The position numbers and the translations under genes were made by a program. The notes beneath the pieces are model-generated. The model was not told the DNA's origin. It did not search any database and worked only from the letters and a program-made list of their open reading frames with translations. DNA of 64,000 bases, taken from Larimichthys crocea (Eukaryota; Chordata; Actinopteri; Sciaenidae). The stretch spans positions 20,862,528 to 20,926,527 of the forward strand of contig NC_040011.1 in the NCBI RefSeq assembly GCF_000972845.2, given 5' to 3'. Positions 22,971-35,151 of the stretch are shown here, one piece after another. Within the stretch, counting starts at the first letter, position 1. The number at the start of each line of letters is the position of its first letter.

Positions 22971-25900
22971 CTCACTGTACTGTGGATACCTGCATGAAAT
23001 CCAGAGACACAGAGCGGTCAACACAGAAACAGAGGGATCATGTTGAATCACAGATCTGTTGGTGTTGCTCATGTCATGGTTCCCTGTGTCCCTCAGGTCC
23101 TTCAGCAAACAACGAGCAGCGATAGAGAAGGAGTATGGTCAGGTGAGTGCACACATGCTATTCTGGTCCACTATCAGTCCTCTTACTGGAACTTTTTAGT
23201 TTTTACTGGAAATGCTCATAATGTATTGATTTGAGGTCCCATATCAGTACTTGAGTGCTGTGATGTTGTTTGTTGCCTCTTGTGACACAAGAGTGTACAG
23301 TGTGTGTGCGCGCGTGTGTGTTTCCTCCTTTTTGGGCAAACTCGAGAAAAAGGAGAGCTTTATGTATGTTTTTGCACCATGGTGGGGAATGTGTCACGTA
23401 CGTGTGTGTCCACACTAATGCTGACAGATGCATTCCCAACTTCACATGAGAGGAGTAAAGAAAGGGCAAGGGTTTCCCAAATAACTCCACAGAATGAATA
23501 ACTGCAATAATCACCCAACTAAGTGGTGGAAATGTCAGACACTTTATATCATCCAGGGATATCAGTCAGTTTAGATCATAGTTTCATCATCAGACACATT
23601 TTTATTTGAGGTACTTTCTACAGTCATGCTAGATATTCTGCGAGGCTGCACAGCTGTGCTTTGAGCTAAATGCTAATTTAACACAAAGCACAGCTGATAG
23701 AGGCTCATGGGAATGTCATAAACCACAATATTAAGTTCACTAAGTTTTTTAAGTTTGAACAGGTTTATTGCATGTTATGGATAGGATGCGTCGAGGTGTT
23801 GTGCTGTAGGGGGCGAGAAGGGAGGAGGGTCGAAGGTTCGAGGGATGGAGGGATGAGGGTCAAAGGATGAAGGGATGAAAGTTGAGGGATGAAGTGGTAG
23901 AGGATGGGAGGAGAAAACAGGGTTGTTGGTAGATGGAGGAGTTTGTAGGTTGACCGGTGACGGGAAGAGGGGAGGGAACATGGAGGGATTTGAGACTCTG
24001 GGTGGGGGAGCTGTCTCTCTGTGTTTCTATTTATTAGAGCCCTGTGGTTCTTGTGTTTGAAGAGTCTGAATCAAATGACAAACCAAATGTACTCCATTAT
24101 GAGGCATTGCTAGTTGTTGGATGTAATCATGGGTACACGTCACCATCAGCTAAATGAACACCTTTTAGAAAAAGCTCCATGTTGTTCGTCACACCAAACT
24201 GTCAAAGCCTCAGTAAACTTCTTTACTCGACGTTGAGCTCCGGTTTTAAATTGTGCATTTTCAGGCTCTTCAGAGGTTAGCTGTCCAGTACCAGAAGAGA
24301 GACTGGCAAAGGGGAAATACAGATGCTATCACATCTGGGTAACTACACACACATATCACACACACAGCTTTCACATGTGATCTTTTGTGTTTCACTCAGG
24401 GTGATTTTTTTATTTTCAGATTTATCTATGTCATTAAGTTGCTTTGGTTGGTCCTAACTGTCCGTTACATCTGTGCACCTTGGAGAACATTGTCAAAGCT
24501 CTGTTATGACACATGACACCTTACTTAGGAAACAGAGAGTGTTTAATGAGATAACTCAAGACAAATAACCACTTGTAAGACTTTAATATTCATCCCTGTT
24601 GCAGACCAGAACTATGAAAGGATGGTCATAGCCAAATGTCCAGCTCTCATCTGATGACTTAGCCTTTGTGGGCGATGTTTCTGGATATCCAGGCTAAGAC
24701 AGGCAGAAAAGTTTTATTGCTGTGTGTTTCAGGAGTGTTTTTGGAATGTGGCGGTCAGTAGTGGATGCTACAGCTCAGTCTGCTGCATCACGACTCGCTG
24801 CTACAGAGGAATACCGCAGACTGATTGGACAGTCCTCCAGAAGTCTTCGCAATGCAAAAGACATCCGAACTAAGAGAGTGAGAAAGCTGCACATAGTATA
24901 CACACTGAAATATTTACCAAAGGACACTGATGGATGAATGTGTGTGTGTGTGTGTGTGTGTTAGGGTCTGGAGCGGCTCCAGAGGGTACAGGGGGAAGTG
25001 GTGGATGCTCTGCGGGAGCTGCACAGGATCAAGAAGAGTTACCATCAACTCAGTCACATCGCCAGTGTTGCCAGAGAGAAAGCTGGTGATGCACAGACCA
25101 GGTCAGATTTCAAGTCATGAAACAGTTCATATGTAGTTAAAAGATCTGAGATGTACAGTAAGGTCTGTGAAAGTTAGGCTGAGGGGGACTTTCAGAAGTG
25201 TTTTCAACACTTTTAAAGGGGTGAACACAGACAAAGAAGTAATGTTTGTCACTGTGTTAATCACAGACTGTTTAAAATGTGGACGTAGTGTCTGTGATAT
25301 CACCCATGGGTTTCTGAAGAGCCATTAGGTTTACTTGTTGCTCAATCAAACCACCTGTAATGGCACCCACCTGTCAATCAAAGTAGCCACACTCCTGCAT
25401 AACTTTAAGCCTTAATATAATGTGAACAGGTGAGTTGTATATAAATTCACCCTCAGTACAGTTGTCATGAACGGGAAACTTAGCTACAGAGACCAAAACT
25501 GTTTTTTGTACCAGGCTGTAAACATGTTTATTTCTGCTGTGAAGTTGGACATTTGAACATGGGGACTTATGGAGACTGACTCACTTCTGGAGCCAGCCTC
25601 AAGTGGACGATTGAGGAACTGCTGTTGGCACCTCTTCAAGAGTTCTGTATAAGCTAGATGTATAGATGTAAACTACAGGGAAATCTTTTGAATGAACTTA
25701 AAACGCAGTGCGGTTGCCATTTAAAACTAATGAGGACATGTGGGCAATAAAAAACACTGATGCTAATTTGTTCTGTGACATAAAGCTCCCTGCTAGACCA
25801 GAATACCATCTGAGCTCAGCCTCACATGCTATGAATAACCAATGTGGTTTGACACCTATTTTATGTTTTTGATTGAAGCTGTGCACTAAACACTAAGAAC

Positions 25901-28619
25901 TTCCTGTATTGTTTTTAAAAATGTCTTTTAACGTCTTCTATGATATCATTTTGTTTGAACTTTGTCTTCCAGAGCCAGAAAAAGTGAACATGGGATTTTC
26001 CATTTTAAGTCAGGACTACATAAGATGGCTGCTAAGGTATGAATCTGAAATGGGTTTTTAAAACAATAGCTACTGATACAGATCAAAGCAATAAATTATT
26101 ATTATTATATTATATTTTGTCCCATAAATCTGCTCTTCATGTGGACATATGAGCTGCTGGCACTCTATGCTGATAAAACAAGTTTTAACATCAGAATCTA
26201 ATTCAGCTTTCTTGGCCTGGTATGTAGATCACATCCAGGGAATCCGACTCTTTCAGTGTTGCTATGTTGTTCTTTATAGTATATGTATAGTGGGTAGGAT
26301 TTATATTTGCCACTAATGAGCAATACTTACATATACACACACCATTGTGTATTTCCGATAATGTGTAGGTACAGTGTATGCTTGAGTGTTACAGGGTTAT
26401 TGACACTATGTGAGTGATGTAACTGTTAATCAGAGTGATGGCCTTGTAGAAAGAAACCGTTCTTTGTGGTTTTGTGAAAAATGTATTTCTCTGTTTGTTC
26501 TGCAACATGTTCCACTGCAGAGGTTTTCAGTATGTGGGTGTGTGAGGAGTGTGAGCAGCGTGAGGTGTGGGAGGTGGGGCTCTCCATGGAGGCTCCAAAC
26601 GGTTTCAGGCTCAGTGAATGGAAGTTAAAAAAAAATTATTAGATTAGTTGTTAAAATAAAATTGCATAGCTGAAATGTGATTTGGGGACAGTAGTCTGAT
26701 TTGGGGGGATTTCACAGTTTTTCCTACTTTCTCAGAGTCAGAAACTAAACAAACAGCAATATTTGACTATTTGAGTGTCTATGAGGTCAAATAACTCACC
26801 ATCTCCTGTGCACCCAGGAATTAAACAAAACCTTCAAGACTGCCATTAGTGTCAGAGTTCACCAAATTTGAATTCTGTGGTGTTTTCAGGACTTTTAGAC
26901 CAACAATAAGCTAAAAGACAGTGATGTGTGTTATACTGAAAAACATGTGTTTCTTTGTGTGTGTGTGTCCAGCTCAGTGCCAGGTTGAGAGAGTGTGACG
27001 ACCGTTTGACTGAAGTCAGAAACGAGTATCTGCTGGCGTTAGCAGCAGTCAACGCTCACCACCAACACTACTATTCTAATGACTTACCACGTATTATGGA
27101 GGTAAAACACACACGCACACACACACAAACACACACACACACACACACAGGGAGAAAAGGAAGTTATCAAACATGGCGTTGTGTGTGTGATAAAAAGCTG
27201 ACCACATTTCCTGACGTATTGCAGGCTCGTGGTGTGCTGAGTTTGCTCTGCAGAGTGCACAAACACACTTTCAAGTTCTGTTTTCATCTGTTGATAATTT
27301 AGTTGTCAATATCTAACAGTGAACTGCTCAGAGGGAAGTGACTGATCTTGACTTTACATCCAAAAGGAAATAAATTACACGTTCACATATATTTTTTTTA
27401 ATCTTTCATAACCACGATAGTTGCATAATATTGTGGTTTACTTTTTTTTTTAGAGAAATCTTCTGCATTGTACAACAACACTATAAATTACAGTACCATA
27501 TACCCAGGAGCTCAATTACAAAGTATAATTGAAACAGAATTTGTCAAAACACTTTAAATATGTATCACTCATATATATGAGTGATACAGTCAGGCGCAAT
27601 TTAAACTTATGAAAATTGACTCTTGTGCTGGATTTCCCTCATCAGCAAATGGACGGTGATGTTTATGAAGATCTGAGGAGCCATTTTACCCTGTTGTGCG
27701 GGACAGAGATGGATACCTGTCTGACCATACACAAACAGTACAGCAGGATATGGGAGAGTGTTGCTAAGGTATGTGAGTGTGTGTGTGTGTCATATTTTCA
27801 ACATATTGATTTATTTAGAGATATGAGTGTGTTCAAACAGAAAGTTTAACTATGTGTCTGTGTTTTGATGGTCTGGCCTTGAGGGGATCTTATGTCACAT
27901 TCACAGAATTATCATAACTATCATAACTACCAGTTTCATTGATCAAACCACTGACGGCCATACTGGATGTTCTCTTACAGGCCTTCAAAAGTCAATGTGT
28001 GTCCAAACTTTTGTCAACTGTCTCAATTTTATACATGCAAAGTATCCCACAGTGGCTCCTCAGAAATGAGACATTTCTCACCTTGTTTCTAGAAGGGGTG
28101 GGGGTGGAGGGTTAAAGGCAAGATGACAGAAAAGGACGAATAAGAGAAGAGCACCGTGTCTGAGAGAAACGTTAGCCGAGACAGACGTGTTTTTGTTTGC
28201 TGGCACGAGTAGATTTTAGAAGGAACAGACATCTACAGAGGGAAATTCAACACATGGACAAAATGTCTGAACTAATGTAGCAACTAAGTGAAATCTGAGG
28301 GGGAGGCGGGTGGGGGACACATCATGAGTTGTTCCCTACAAAATGTGAGTGGGTAGAAAGATTTGACCACGCAGCTCTCCATTTTTTACCAACTTAAAAA
28401 AAACTGCTTGACTTCAGATCCATTTCAATTTTTTTTTCCTGTGAGAATAGTGAAGGAGGAATAGTGTTACTTGTTGCCTGGTTAACGGTGATGTATTGCT
28501 GCGTTGTCAGGTGACCAGAGAGAGAAACGTTCTGCAGTTTCTTCAAGAATCGGTCTCCTTCAGCAAAACAACCGAATTCACCTTTCAGCCAGCTCCACGT
28601 GACAAGGTGTGTTTGTACA

Positions 28620-28669
<50 letters not shown>

Positions 28670-31615
28670 CTCTGGGAAGCAAATTTTTGATAGCGGTAGT
28701 TCATCAGAAGAAACATACAATGAAATTTATTTAATTTTTGTAAAAATGTAAAATTAATTTTTTTTTGAAGTCATCAAAAAAAGTCTCAAGACTTCATCAT
28801 CAAGTTAAGGTCTGTAATATAACCTAGCTTCAGAAATGAGTTGAAAGCAATTTCCATGCATCAGCTGAAAGCTCAGGACTGAAGAGCAGAGGGATGTCTG
28901 TCTCTGTTTCCTGCAGGTGTCCGCTCTACGGGAAGTGTGTGCTGCAGAAGCAGAGGGATGTCTGGTTAAGGAGGCAAAGAAATGGGCTACAAAAGCTGCT
29001 AAAGACTACAAGATTATTACCCACGGAGAGAGGGTGACACTTTGATTTTTAAAGTTTGAAGACCAAGATACTCATGAACAGTCATTTTTGCTTGTGACAT
29101 CTATGTCAAAGTATTTTTGTGAATGGATCAGATCAAACTGGATTGGGATGTTTTTTTCTGAAACAAATAATAAAAGAAGCATATGTGTCAATTCTACTTT
29201 AATAAGGAACGTAATGTATATCTCTGCCATGTTTCTCCATCAGGCCCTACAGACGTTAGAGAGTCGGTTGAAGCTGTTGTCGGGGGAGACGGGGCTCAGT
29301 GTGGAGCAGAAAATAGCGGAGGTGCAGGACAGCGTCAGGAAAGCCAAGGTACTGTTTTTGATTGGTTTGTTCCACTCAGGAAACAGAAAAATTAGAGTTT
29401 TCACAGTGTTTTTTTCCTCTGCACCTCGATCATCTCTCAAAACTGTCAGATCATTTGAGCAGCTGATGACATTTCATCACTCAAGACATTCCATGCTTTT
29501 ATTTCAATGCATGCAGAGAAGATTTGCACAGGTAAAATCAGAAAAACGTCGCATGTTTATTTGTATATGGGAGGTGGAAAACATGCAAGAAGGAAATGAA
29601 AATATATAGAAATAGCTGCTGCAGCAGAAGAAAGTGTGACTGTTTCGACTGACAGGTGGAGAGATGGTAAGCGATAAGACAGTTTAGGTTTGTCTTTCAG
29701 TTATGACAAAGAATATGTGGAAAAAATTAAATGAAAAAAAAAATAGATGTGAAGAAGGAAACTTCAGATGAGGACTAAAAACTACAGACATGAGTCAAGT
29801 TTTCGGGCCCTGATCCTGATTCAGGTTTGTAGTAGTAATACTGAATAACAGCTGTACTGCTTCTAATCTGACTAACCTTATTTTTGATTAACTGTTATTA
29901 GCTAAAAATAATGTGACAGTGTTCTGTTTTAGTAGTCTTACATAAGCTTTAATTATTGATCTGATTTGAACGAAACATGAAGAAAAACTAGCTTTGTGAG
30001 TACAGACAGTGGCTCATAGAGACACAGTACACGTGACATCCATTGCACGTCTGTCCGTCCTGGGAGAGGGATCCCTCCTCTGTGGCTCTTCCTGAGGTTT
30101 CTTCCACATTTTTTCCCTGTTAAAGGTTTTTTGTGGGCAAGTTTTTCCTCACTGGAACCGAGGGTCTAAGGACAGAGGGTGTCACTCCCTGTACAGATTG
30201 TAAAGCCCTCTGAGGCAAATGTACTTTGTGACTTTGGGCTGTACAAATAAAATCTGATTTGATTTGATTTGATTTGATGTGGTGGGAAGAAAGATATCAG
30301 TTTTAGAAGTGTCTGCTCTTTAACCGATATTCCAGTTTCAGCCACATAAACAGATATATTACAGATATGAAATGTGTCTCTGTGTATCACTGACAGTATA
30401 AAGAATGGACGGTTTCTGAAGAGCCGTTTTGAAGCTCAACCTTAATGGTGGATTTTGGTATTGCTAGTTTTCTGGCTCCCAGTTAATTGCCTGGTTGCTC
30501 AAACAAGCCATCTGTAAAGAGACCCACCTGTCAATCAAAGCATCCATGCTGTTAATTCTGCATAACTTTAAGCCTTAATATCATTTGAAGCCTTAATATC
30601 ATTGTGAGTTGTATAAAAATTCAACATTAACTTCAATCGTACCCAAGAATATTGGCGCTTGGTCTTAAACAGTCTTTGTACGTGTGACAGTAGTTTAGAG
30701 GTTGGCTTAGTCAAAGTCTCAGACAGAGGTTTCCCCAGCAGTTATCAGAAGGACACTCACTCAGCCTCAGACCTCGTGTTAAACACAAACTGACACCATT
30801 TTCTTTAATTGTAACTTCCACTTATACCAGCAGCATAGATCATAGCAGTGAATGTCAACTGGCGGCCAGAGATTTCCATCTGTCCCCAGAATATTACTGG
30901 ATTCAGGAATAGCCTCGTGAAGAGGACAAAGCATGTTTCATACTTAATGTGTCATACTCTTGGGGACAAGCCACCCAAAAGGGACGCAAGCTTTCAGCTT
31001 CACGGAGAGCAGGCTTCATGTCACCAGTGGCCTGGATGTCAATCAGTTCACTAAACAGCCGCCTTGTTCAACGGCATCACCTTCCCCACATTAGCAGTTG
31101 ACAGCCTCATGAATATAAAGCCTAAAATATTGTGGTATATTTTCTTTCATTGTTCTGATGGCAAAGTTGAATGAAGTGTATCTGAATGAGCTTTTGACTT
31201 CTCTCTCTGAATAGAATATCATGTGTTATGAGTTATGAGTTAAGGCAAAGTCAGCTATAAAATACAACAATAGGTGTTGGTTACATAATGTGACATTCTT
31301 GATATATGAAATAATAATACGAGCATCTGGCCCTGAGTATGATGCATGAAGCAGAGATGATGGACTCGGACAGTGTTTGTTGGTAATCTGAAATACTGAA
31401 ACAGTGAGTAACACTGAAAAGAAGACCCAGCTGTCTGATGTTCTTCCTGTCTCAGCTCAGCAGGGTGAAGGCCGAGGCCCGTCTGGCTCTGTTGTCGGAC
31501 AGCGTCTCGGGAATTGAACTGTGGCTGCACAACGCCATGAACCAGGCAGAGGAGGAGCTGGAGAGAGAGAGACGCCTCAGTGAACAGAGGAAGTCTACTG
31601 AAGACTTTTCAGTAT

Positions 31616-31646
<31 letters not shown>

Positions 31647-34600
31647 AAACCAACCTTCCTGAATTTATAGGCAGCTCTGATGGCTCAGTGGTCTAAGGTC
31701 CTGGAACTTTTGGTCACATCCTATTACACCAGTGTGACATGGTTGCCTTATCTCCATTTTAAATTAGTATGCAGAAACATGAGCACTGTACATTACTAGG
31801 CCACCAGTCTCCCACTAGAGCTCCCCTAATTGTGCAATGGAGCTGAGATGGAAATTGTTCCCCTGCGTGTTGACTTTTCCTTGGCCAGTAAGAGGCATAA
31901 AAGCATATTCTGAAGGTCAGATAATGTTAACCAAGTTAGATTTATGATAAAAGCAGCACTTAAAGGATAAGGCCTGCAGTATCCACTCTGTGGCTTTTAA
32001 CCCCAACACCACTGCTTTTTCCTGAAGACATACATCTTTAAAAGCAACACAAATATAGTCAAATATGCTCTTTAGATATAATCCAGTAGAACATGGAAGA
32101 TATCTTTCCTAATCATGCTGTACTGATGTATTCATTGTATGTTTCTTTTAGGAGGATGAGTTTGAGTTGACTGACTTTGAAGACTACGATGATGAGAATG
32201 GAGACATCTTTGCAGATCCAGTGTCAGCATCCGGAGTGTGTGTTTACCCTGCAGCCTGCAGGGTCATCTACAGCTACCAGGTAAGGGTCTTCAAAAGTCT
32301 TACAGCAACAGATCTTTACTCAATCTTTCACAATCTGTGTTGTGTTGACACCACTCTTGCTGCAGTCATGACATAGTGAAGTGAAGACATAGGCCAGAAA
32401 ATGTTGAGAAACTCTGTGTTACACAACCAAGAGGGAAGAAGGAAGATGTTAAAATCATGTCTGCGAGTTTGATCTATATGTAGAAAGATAACTCAGGTGT
32501 TTCTGATCTTGTTAAAAGCATGTAGAATATCGTGTTTATCCCACACGTCGTTCACCTCATCTGAAATCAGTGGGACCGGTTCAGGTTCAGAAAAGATACA
32601 GAATGTTGTATTTTTCAGGAAATCTGGAATCAGTTTTGCAAACGTGTTCTGTCCCATGTACTGTGTATACACATGGAGCGCTGCACTACAGAATGACAGA
32701 GAAAGAGAGTTTCTCTAAATGACATATTACTTCCTGTAGGCGAGCCAATCGGATGAGCTGTCAATCATGGAAGGGGAGGAGCTTCAAGTGATTGAGGATG
32801 GAGACATGGAAGACTGGCTGAAGGTAACAGCTGTGTTGACATACAGTATCAGGACAACATCAGCCTTTGAAGGGACAGTTCACTAATAATAAAATAATAT
32901 TCATCCATCTAGAGTGATTTGGTGTGTGTTGAGTTTTAGAGACTTCAGCTCTAGAGGTGTCTGCAGGTTTTTGCACTTATACATAGGCTTCACTTCACAG
33001 ACACGGCGGTTGCCACTTGGTTAGAATATAGGCTATATCTATTTTTGATCTTGGTGTGAACTGTGCCAAGAAAAGTTAACATTTTTTTCATAAACCCTGA
33101 GTAACTGAGTAACTGAGTGTGTTTTTAGCATCTGCCTGTGAACACCTTCATGTCTCCGCGCAGGTGTGTAACTCATGCGGTCAGGTGGGGTACGTTCCTG
33201 AGCGTTACGTGCAGTTCCTGTGTCTACCAGTAGAGGACACCACTCAGCTGGACAGTTCTTTTAGCTCCACCTCTTCCATTGGGAATAAAGAGAGGGCAAC
33301 AAGCAGAGGTCACTGTGTGTGTTATGTATAGTATCACCGAATATGTCAGTATTTACATAGTGTATGTGATATGAGGTGATGACGTCATGATAATAATGCA
33401 GTCTGACTTCAATCCTGTGTCAGGTGTAGCCAGAGCTCTGTACTCCTACCAGGCCCAGAGTGCAGAGGAGCTTTCCTTCCAGGAGGGGGCGCTAATCCAC
33501 CTGATACGCTGCCGACATGGAGAGGTGTGTGTTCTGTGTACCAATCAGGGGCTGAAGCCCTCAGAGACATGCGGTCTTCTGTTGCCTGAATATAGAGGGC
33601 ACAAGAAATGCAGACTTTGCAGATGTCATCCCATAACCCAGTGTGCTCTGATGAATCATGGCTGACATAAAGTGACATCAAGCTACCTGTCAGGTTTTGG
33701 TATCAGAAACTTTCTGCTTCAAGAAATATTGGCCAATCAGATTTGAGCTGCTGGTAAACAGTCTACGTGGAGAGGAAAAGAAGTGGCTGAAATCTTGGAA
33801 CCCATTGACTATCATCTGACAAACATTTTTAAAAACGTTTTATTAACTTTTATATCTTGTGAAACAATCCAGTTGTAGACATGGTCTCGCAACTCTCAAC
33901 TTCTTGTATCTAAAGTTGCTTATAGGACTGTAAACAATCAAGAAGAGGAAGTTTTATCTGTTATCCTGATATTTTCTGTCTACACCAGAAGCCCAGAAAC
34001 ATTAACATACAACAGGGTAAACAGCTGATGGGTTCAGAGATTGTTTTCTCTGCTGTCTGAACAAGGCTCACCCATGAATGCCCATTGACTCCTCAGAGAA
34101 ACAGGAGTTTATGGGCGAAAGAGAACAGTAGTTTAACTCATTAGCCTTATCCAGAGCTTTTAAATACACTTCGCCATCTTAACTAGCAGATACTGAGTTT
34201 AGAGTTTTCTATTCCGCTGTCATCACATGACAAAAGTATGACTGAAATTTTGGTTACTGATGAAGACCATGAAATGTGGACCTTTAGCAAGTAAATGGAC
34301 ATTGAGGTAGGTCATTTTTTGTAAGGAACTGATAGTGTCATGAGCCAGTGTTGGAGCTGTTAGTTATTAGTCATGTGATGTCTCTTACTTTAGTATCAAT
34401 GTGACTGTTTGGTTTTGCAGGTGGATGATGGTTTTTGGGAGGGAGAGCTGAACGGACATATCGGTGTCTTCCCATCTTTGGTGGTGGAGATCCTCCATGA
34501 TGAAGGGGAAGAGGAAGAGGAGGATGAAGAGGAGGTAAGACTGTTTTCACTGTATGCTTTGACTCATACATCTTATTGCCTGTTTTCTGGTTGACTTTTG

Positions 34601-35151
34601 AGCTCCTCTTATATATATGTTTTTTCTCCAGCCTCTCCCTACCCCAACCATGCCTTGTTTCTCTCCCCCTATCACAAGCCCTTCAAACCCCGGCTGTAGT
34701 TCAGCACTCAGTGCTACTCCTCCCAGCGGTGTGGAAGACAAACAGCAGGGCTTTCCTCAAAGGGTTGGGGATGTCACAATAGGTGAGTGCTGTCAAACTT
34801 TAATCCAGAGTTTTTGTCATTTTATCAGCTTCCATTCTAATGTCATGAAACGTGTTACTTAATGTGTACATCTGTGTGTACGTCGTCCCATCAGAAACTG
34901 GCAGCAGCAGCCACAATTCTCCAGATCTCTCCAGCAGTCCAAGACCAAGACCAGTATGTGCCTTTTTTTATTTTTGGGCATAACAGCTTTGATCAAAAAC
35001 GATGATGGTGAATGGTGAATGCTAATTAGAATTGTAGAAATGATCCTTGAACCAACACATCAGTGATAACCAGCCTTTCTCTCTCTCCTCTGGACTCTAG
35101 TGTCGGGCGCCTCCTCCTCCTCCAACACAGAAACCCTCACCTCAACCTTGA
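21622..35151 (+). CDS. fchsd1: F-BAR and double SH3 domain protein 1
   Basis: Twenty-one coding exons join in frame to 714 residues: 21622-21642, 22817-22914, 23097-23142, 24265-24338, 24733-24877, 24965-25101, 25973-26036, 26973-27101, 27646-27768, 28511-28606, 28917-29033, 29244-29348, 31456-31611, 32152-32280, 32740-32823, 33164-33308, 33424-33524, 34421-34534, 34632-34782, 34895-34953, 35101-35151. It starts [16 protein letters not shown], as in the FCHSD family. Residues about 8-280 form the membrane-bending F-BAR domain ([23 protein letters not shown] later), then a coiled coil to about 437 ([23 protein letters not shown]). SH3-1 is about 472-528 ([27 protein letters not shown]), and SH3-2 about 558-615 ([30 protein letters not shown]). 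An acidic stretch and a proline-rich end ([13 protein letters not shown]) follow. The family (fly Nervous wreck) links curved membrane to WASP/Arp2/3 actin assembly in endocytosis. I prefer FCHSD1 over FCHSD2 because rell2 is the convergent neighbour, as in human; human FCHSD1 is about 690 residues. Confidence 0.93.
22365..22545 (+). repeat. Interspersed repeat with a 36-bp internal duplication
   Basis: The AAGTAAAAGTATCAATACCA unit is duplicated in tandem (36-bp spacing), followed by AAGTAAAAGTCCTGCACTC. This is a recurrent fish repeat type, lying in fchsd1 intron 1. Confidence 0.75.
22584..22735 (-). mobile_element. MITE-like repeat fragment, copy C
   Basis: A reverse-orientation partial copy of the family at 25260 and 54925, shown by shared GTCCACTTGAGGCTGGCTCC, AGTCTCCATAAGCCCCC and GTTTACAGCCTGGTACAAAA blocks. 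Confidence 0.6.
22785..22813. repeat. (GT)n microsatellite forming the exon 2 acceptor of fchsd1
   Basis: The GT run leads straight into GCAG at 22813-22816, so the splice acceptor of fchsd1 exon 2 has alternating UG instead of a normal pyrimidine tract. A second GT run (22928-22969) follows the exon 2 donor. Confidence 0.85.
25260..25640 (+). mobile_element. MITE-like interspersed repeat, copy D
   Basis: Closely matches 54925-55300 over more than 300 bp (blocks such as CATAACTTTAAGCCTTAATA, GGACTTATGGAGACTGACTC and GGAGCCAGCCTCAAGTGGAC). It lies in fchsd1 intron 6 and carries no protein frame. Confidence 0.75.
27108..27149. repeat. (CA)n microsatellite after fchsd1 exon 8
   Basis: A slightly interrupted CA run starting a few bases past the exon 8 donor. 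A TG run (about 26955-26968) precedes the same exon's acceptor. Confidence 0.9.
27561..27588. repeat. 28-bp perfect palindrome
   Basis: TGTATCACTCATAT and its exact reverse complement meet without a spacer in fchsd1 intron 8. Confidence 0.95.
28623..28668. repeat. (GT)n microsatellite after fchsd1 exon 10
   Basis: About 22 GT units beginning some 17 nt downstream of the exon 10 donor. Confidence 0.95.
30028..30278 (+). mobile_element. Teleost interspersed repeat with GATTT tail, copy 2
   Basis: The second copy of the element at 1982-2231, same orientation and near-identical, ending in four GATTT units. It lies in fchsd1 intron 12. Confidence 0.8.
30388..30640 (+). mobile_element. MITE-like interspersed repeat, copy E
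   Basis: Begins CTGACAGTATAAAGAATGGA like copy A, then GGTTTCTGAAGAGCC like copy D, and includes CATAACTTTAAGCCTTAATA. The right half is missing. Confidence 0.65.
31619..31646. repeat. (CA)n microsatellite after fchsd1 exon 13
   Basis: A CA run starting about 8 nt past the GTATGC donor of exon 13. Confidence 0.9.
32865..32990. repeat. Fish-type interspersed repeat in fchsd1 intron 15
   Basis: Starts GAAGGGACAGTTCACTAATA and includes AGTGATTTGGTGTGTGTTGA and CTCTAGAGGTGTCTGCAG, words typical of a common fish repeat. Confidence 0.45.

Noticed and set aside
29088..29609. 173-residue frame on the plus strand
   Set aside because: It is intron sequence reading into and out of fchsd1 exon 12 in a frame that does not match the protein.
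21622..35151. FCHSD2 as the identity of the F-BAR/SH3 gene
   Set aside because: The protein is similar to both paralogues, but the convergent rell2 neighbour and the short C-terminal tail favour FCHSD1.
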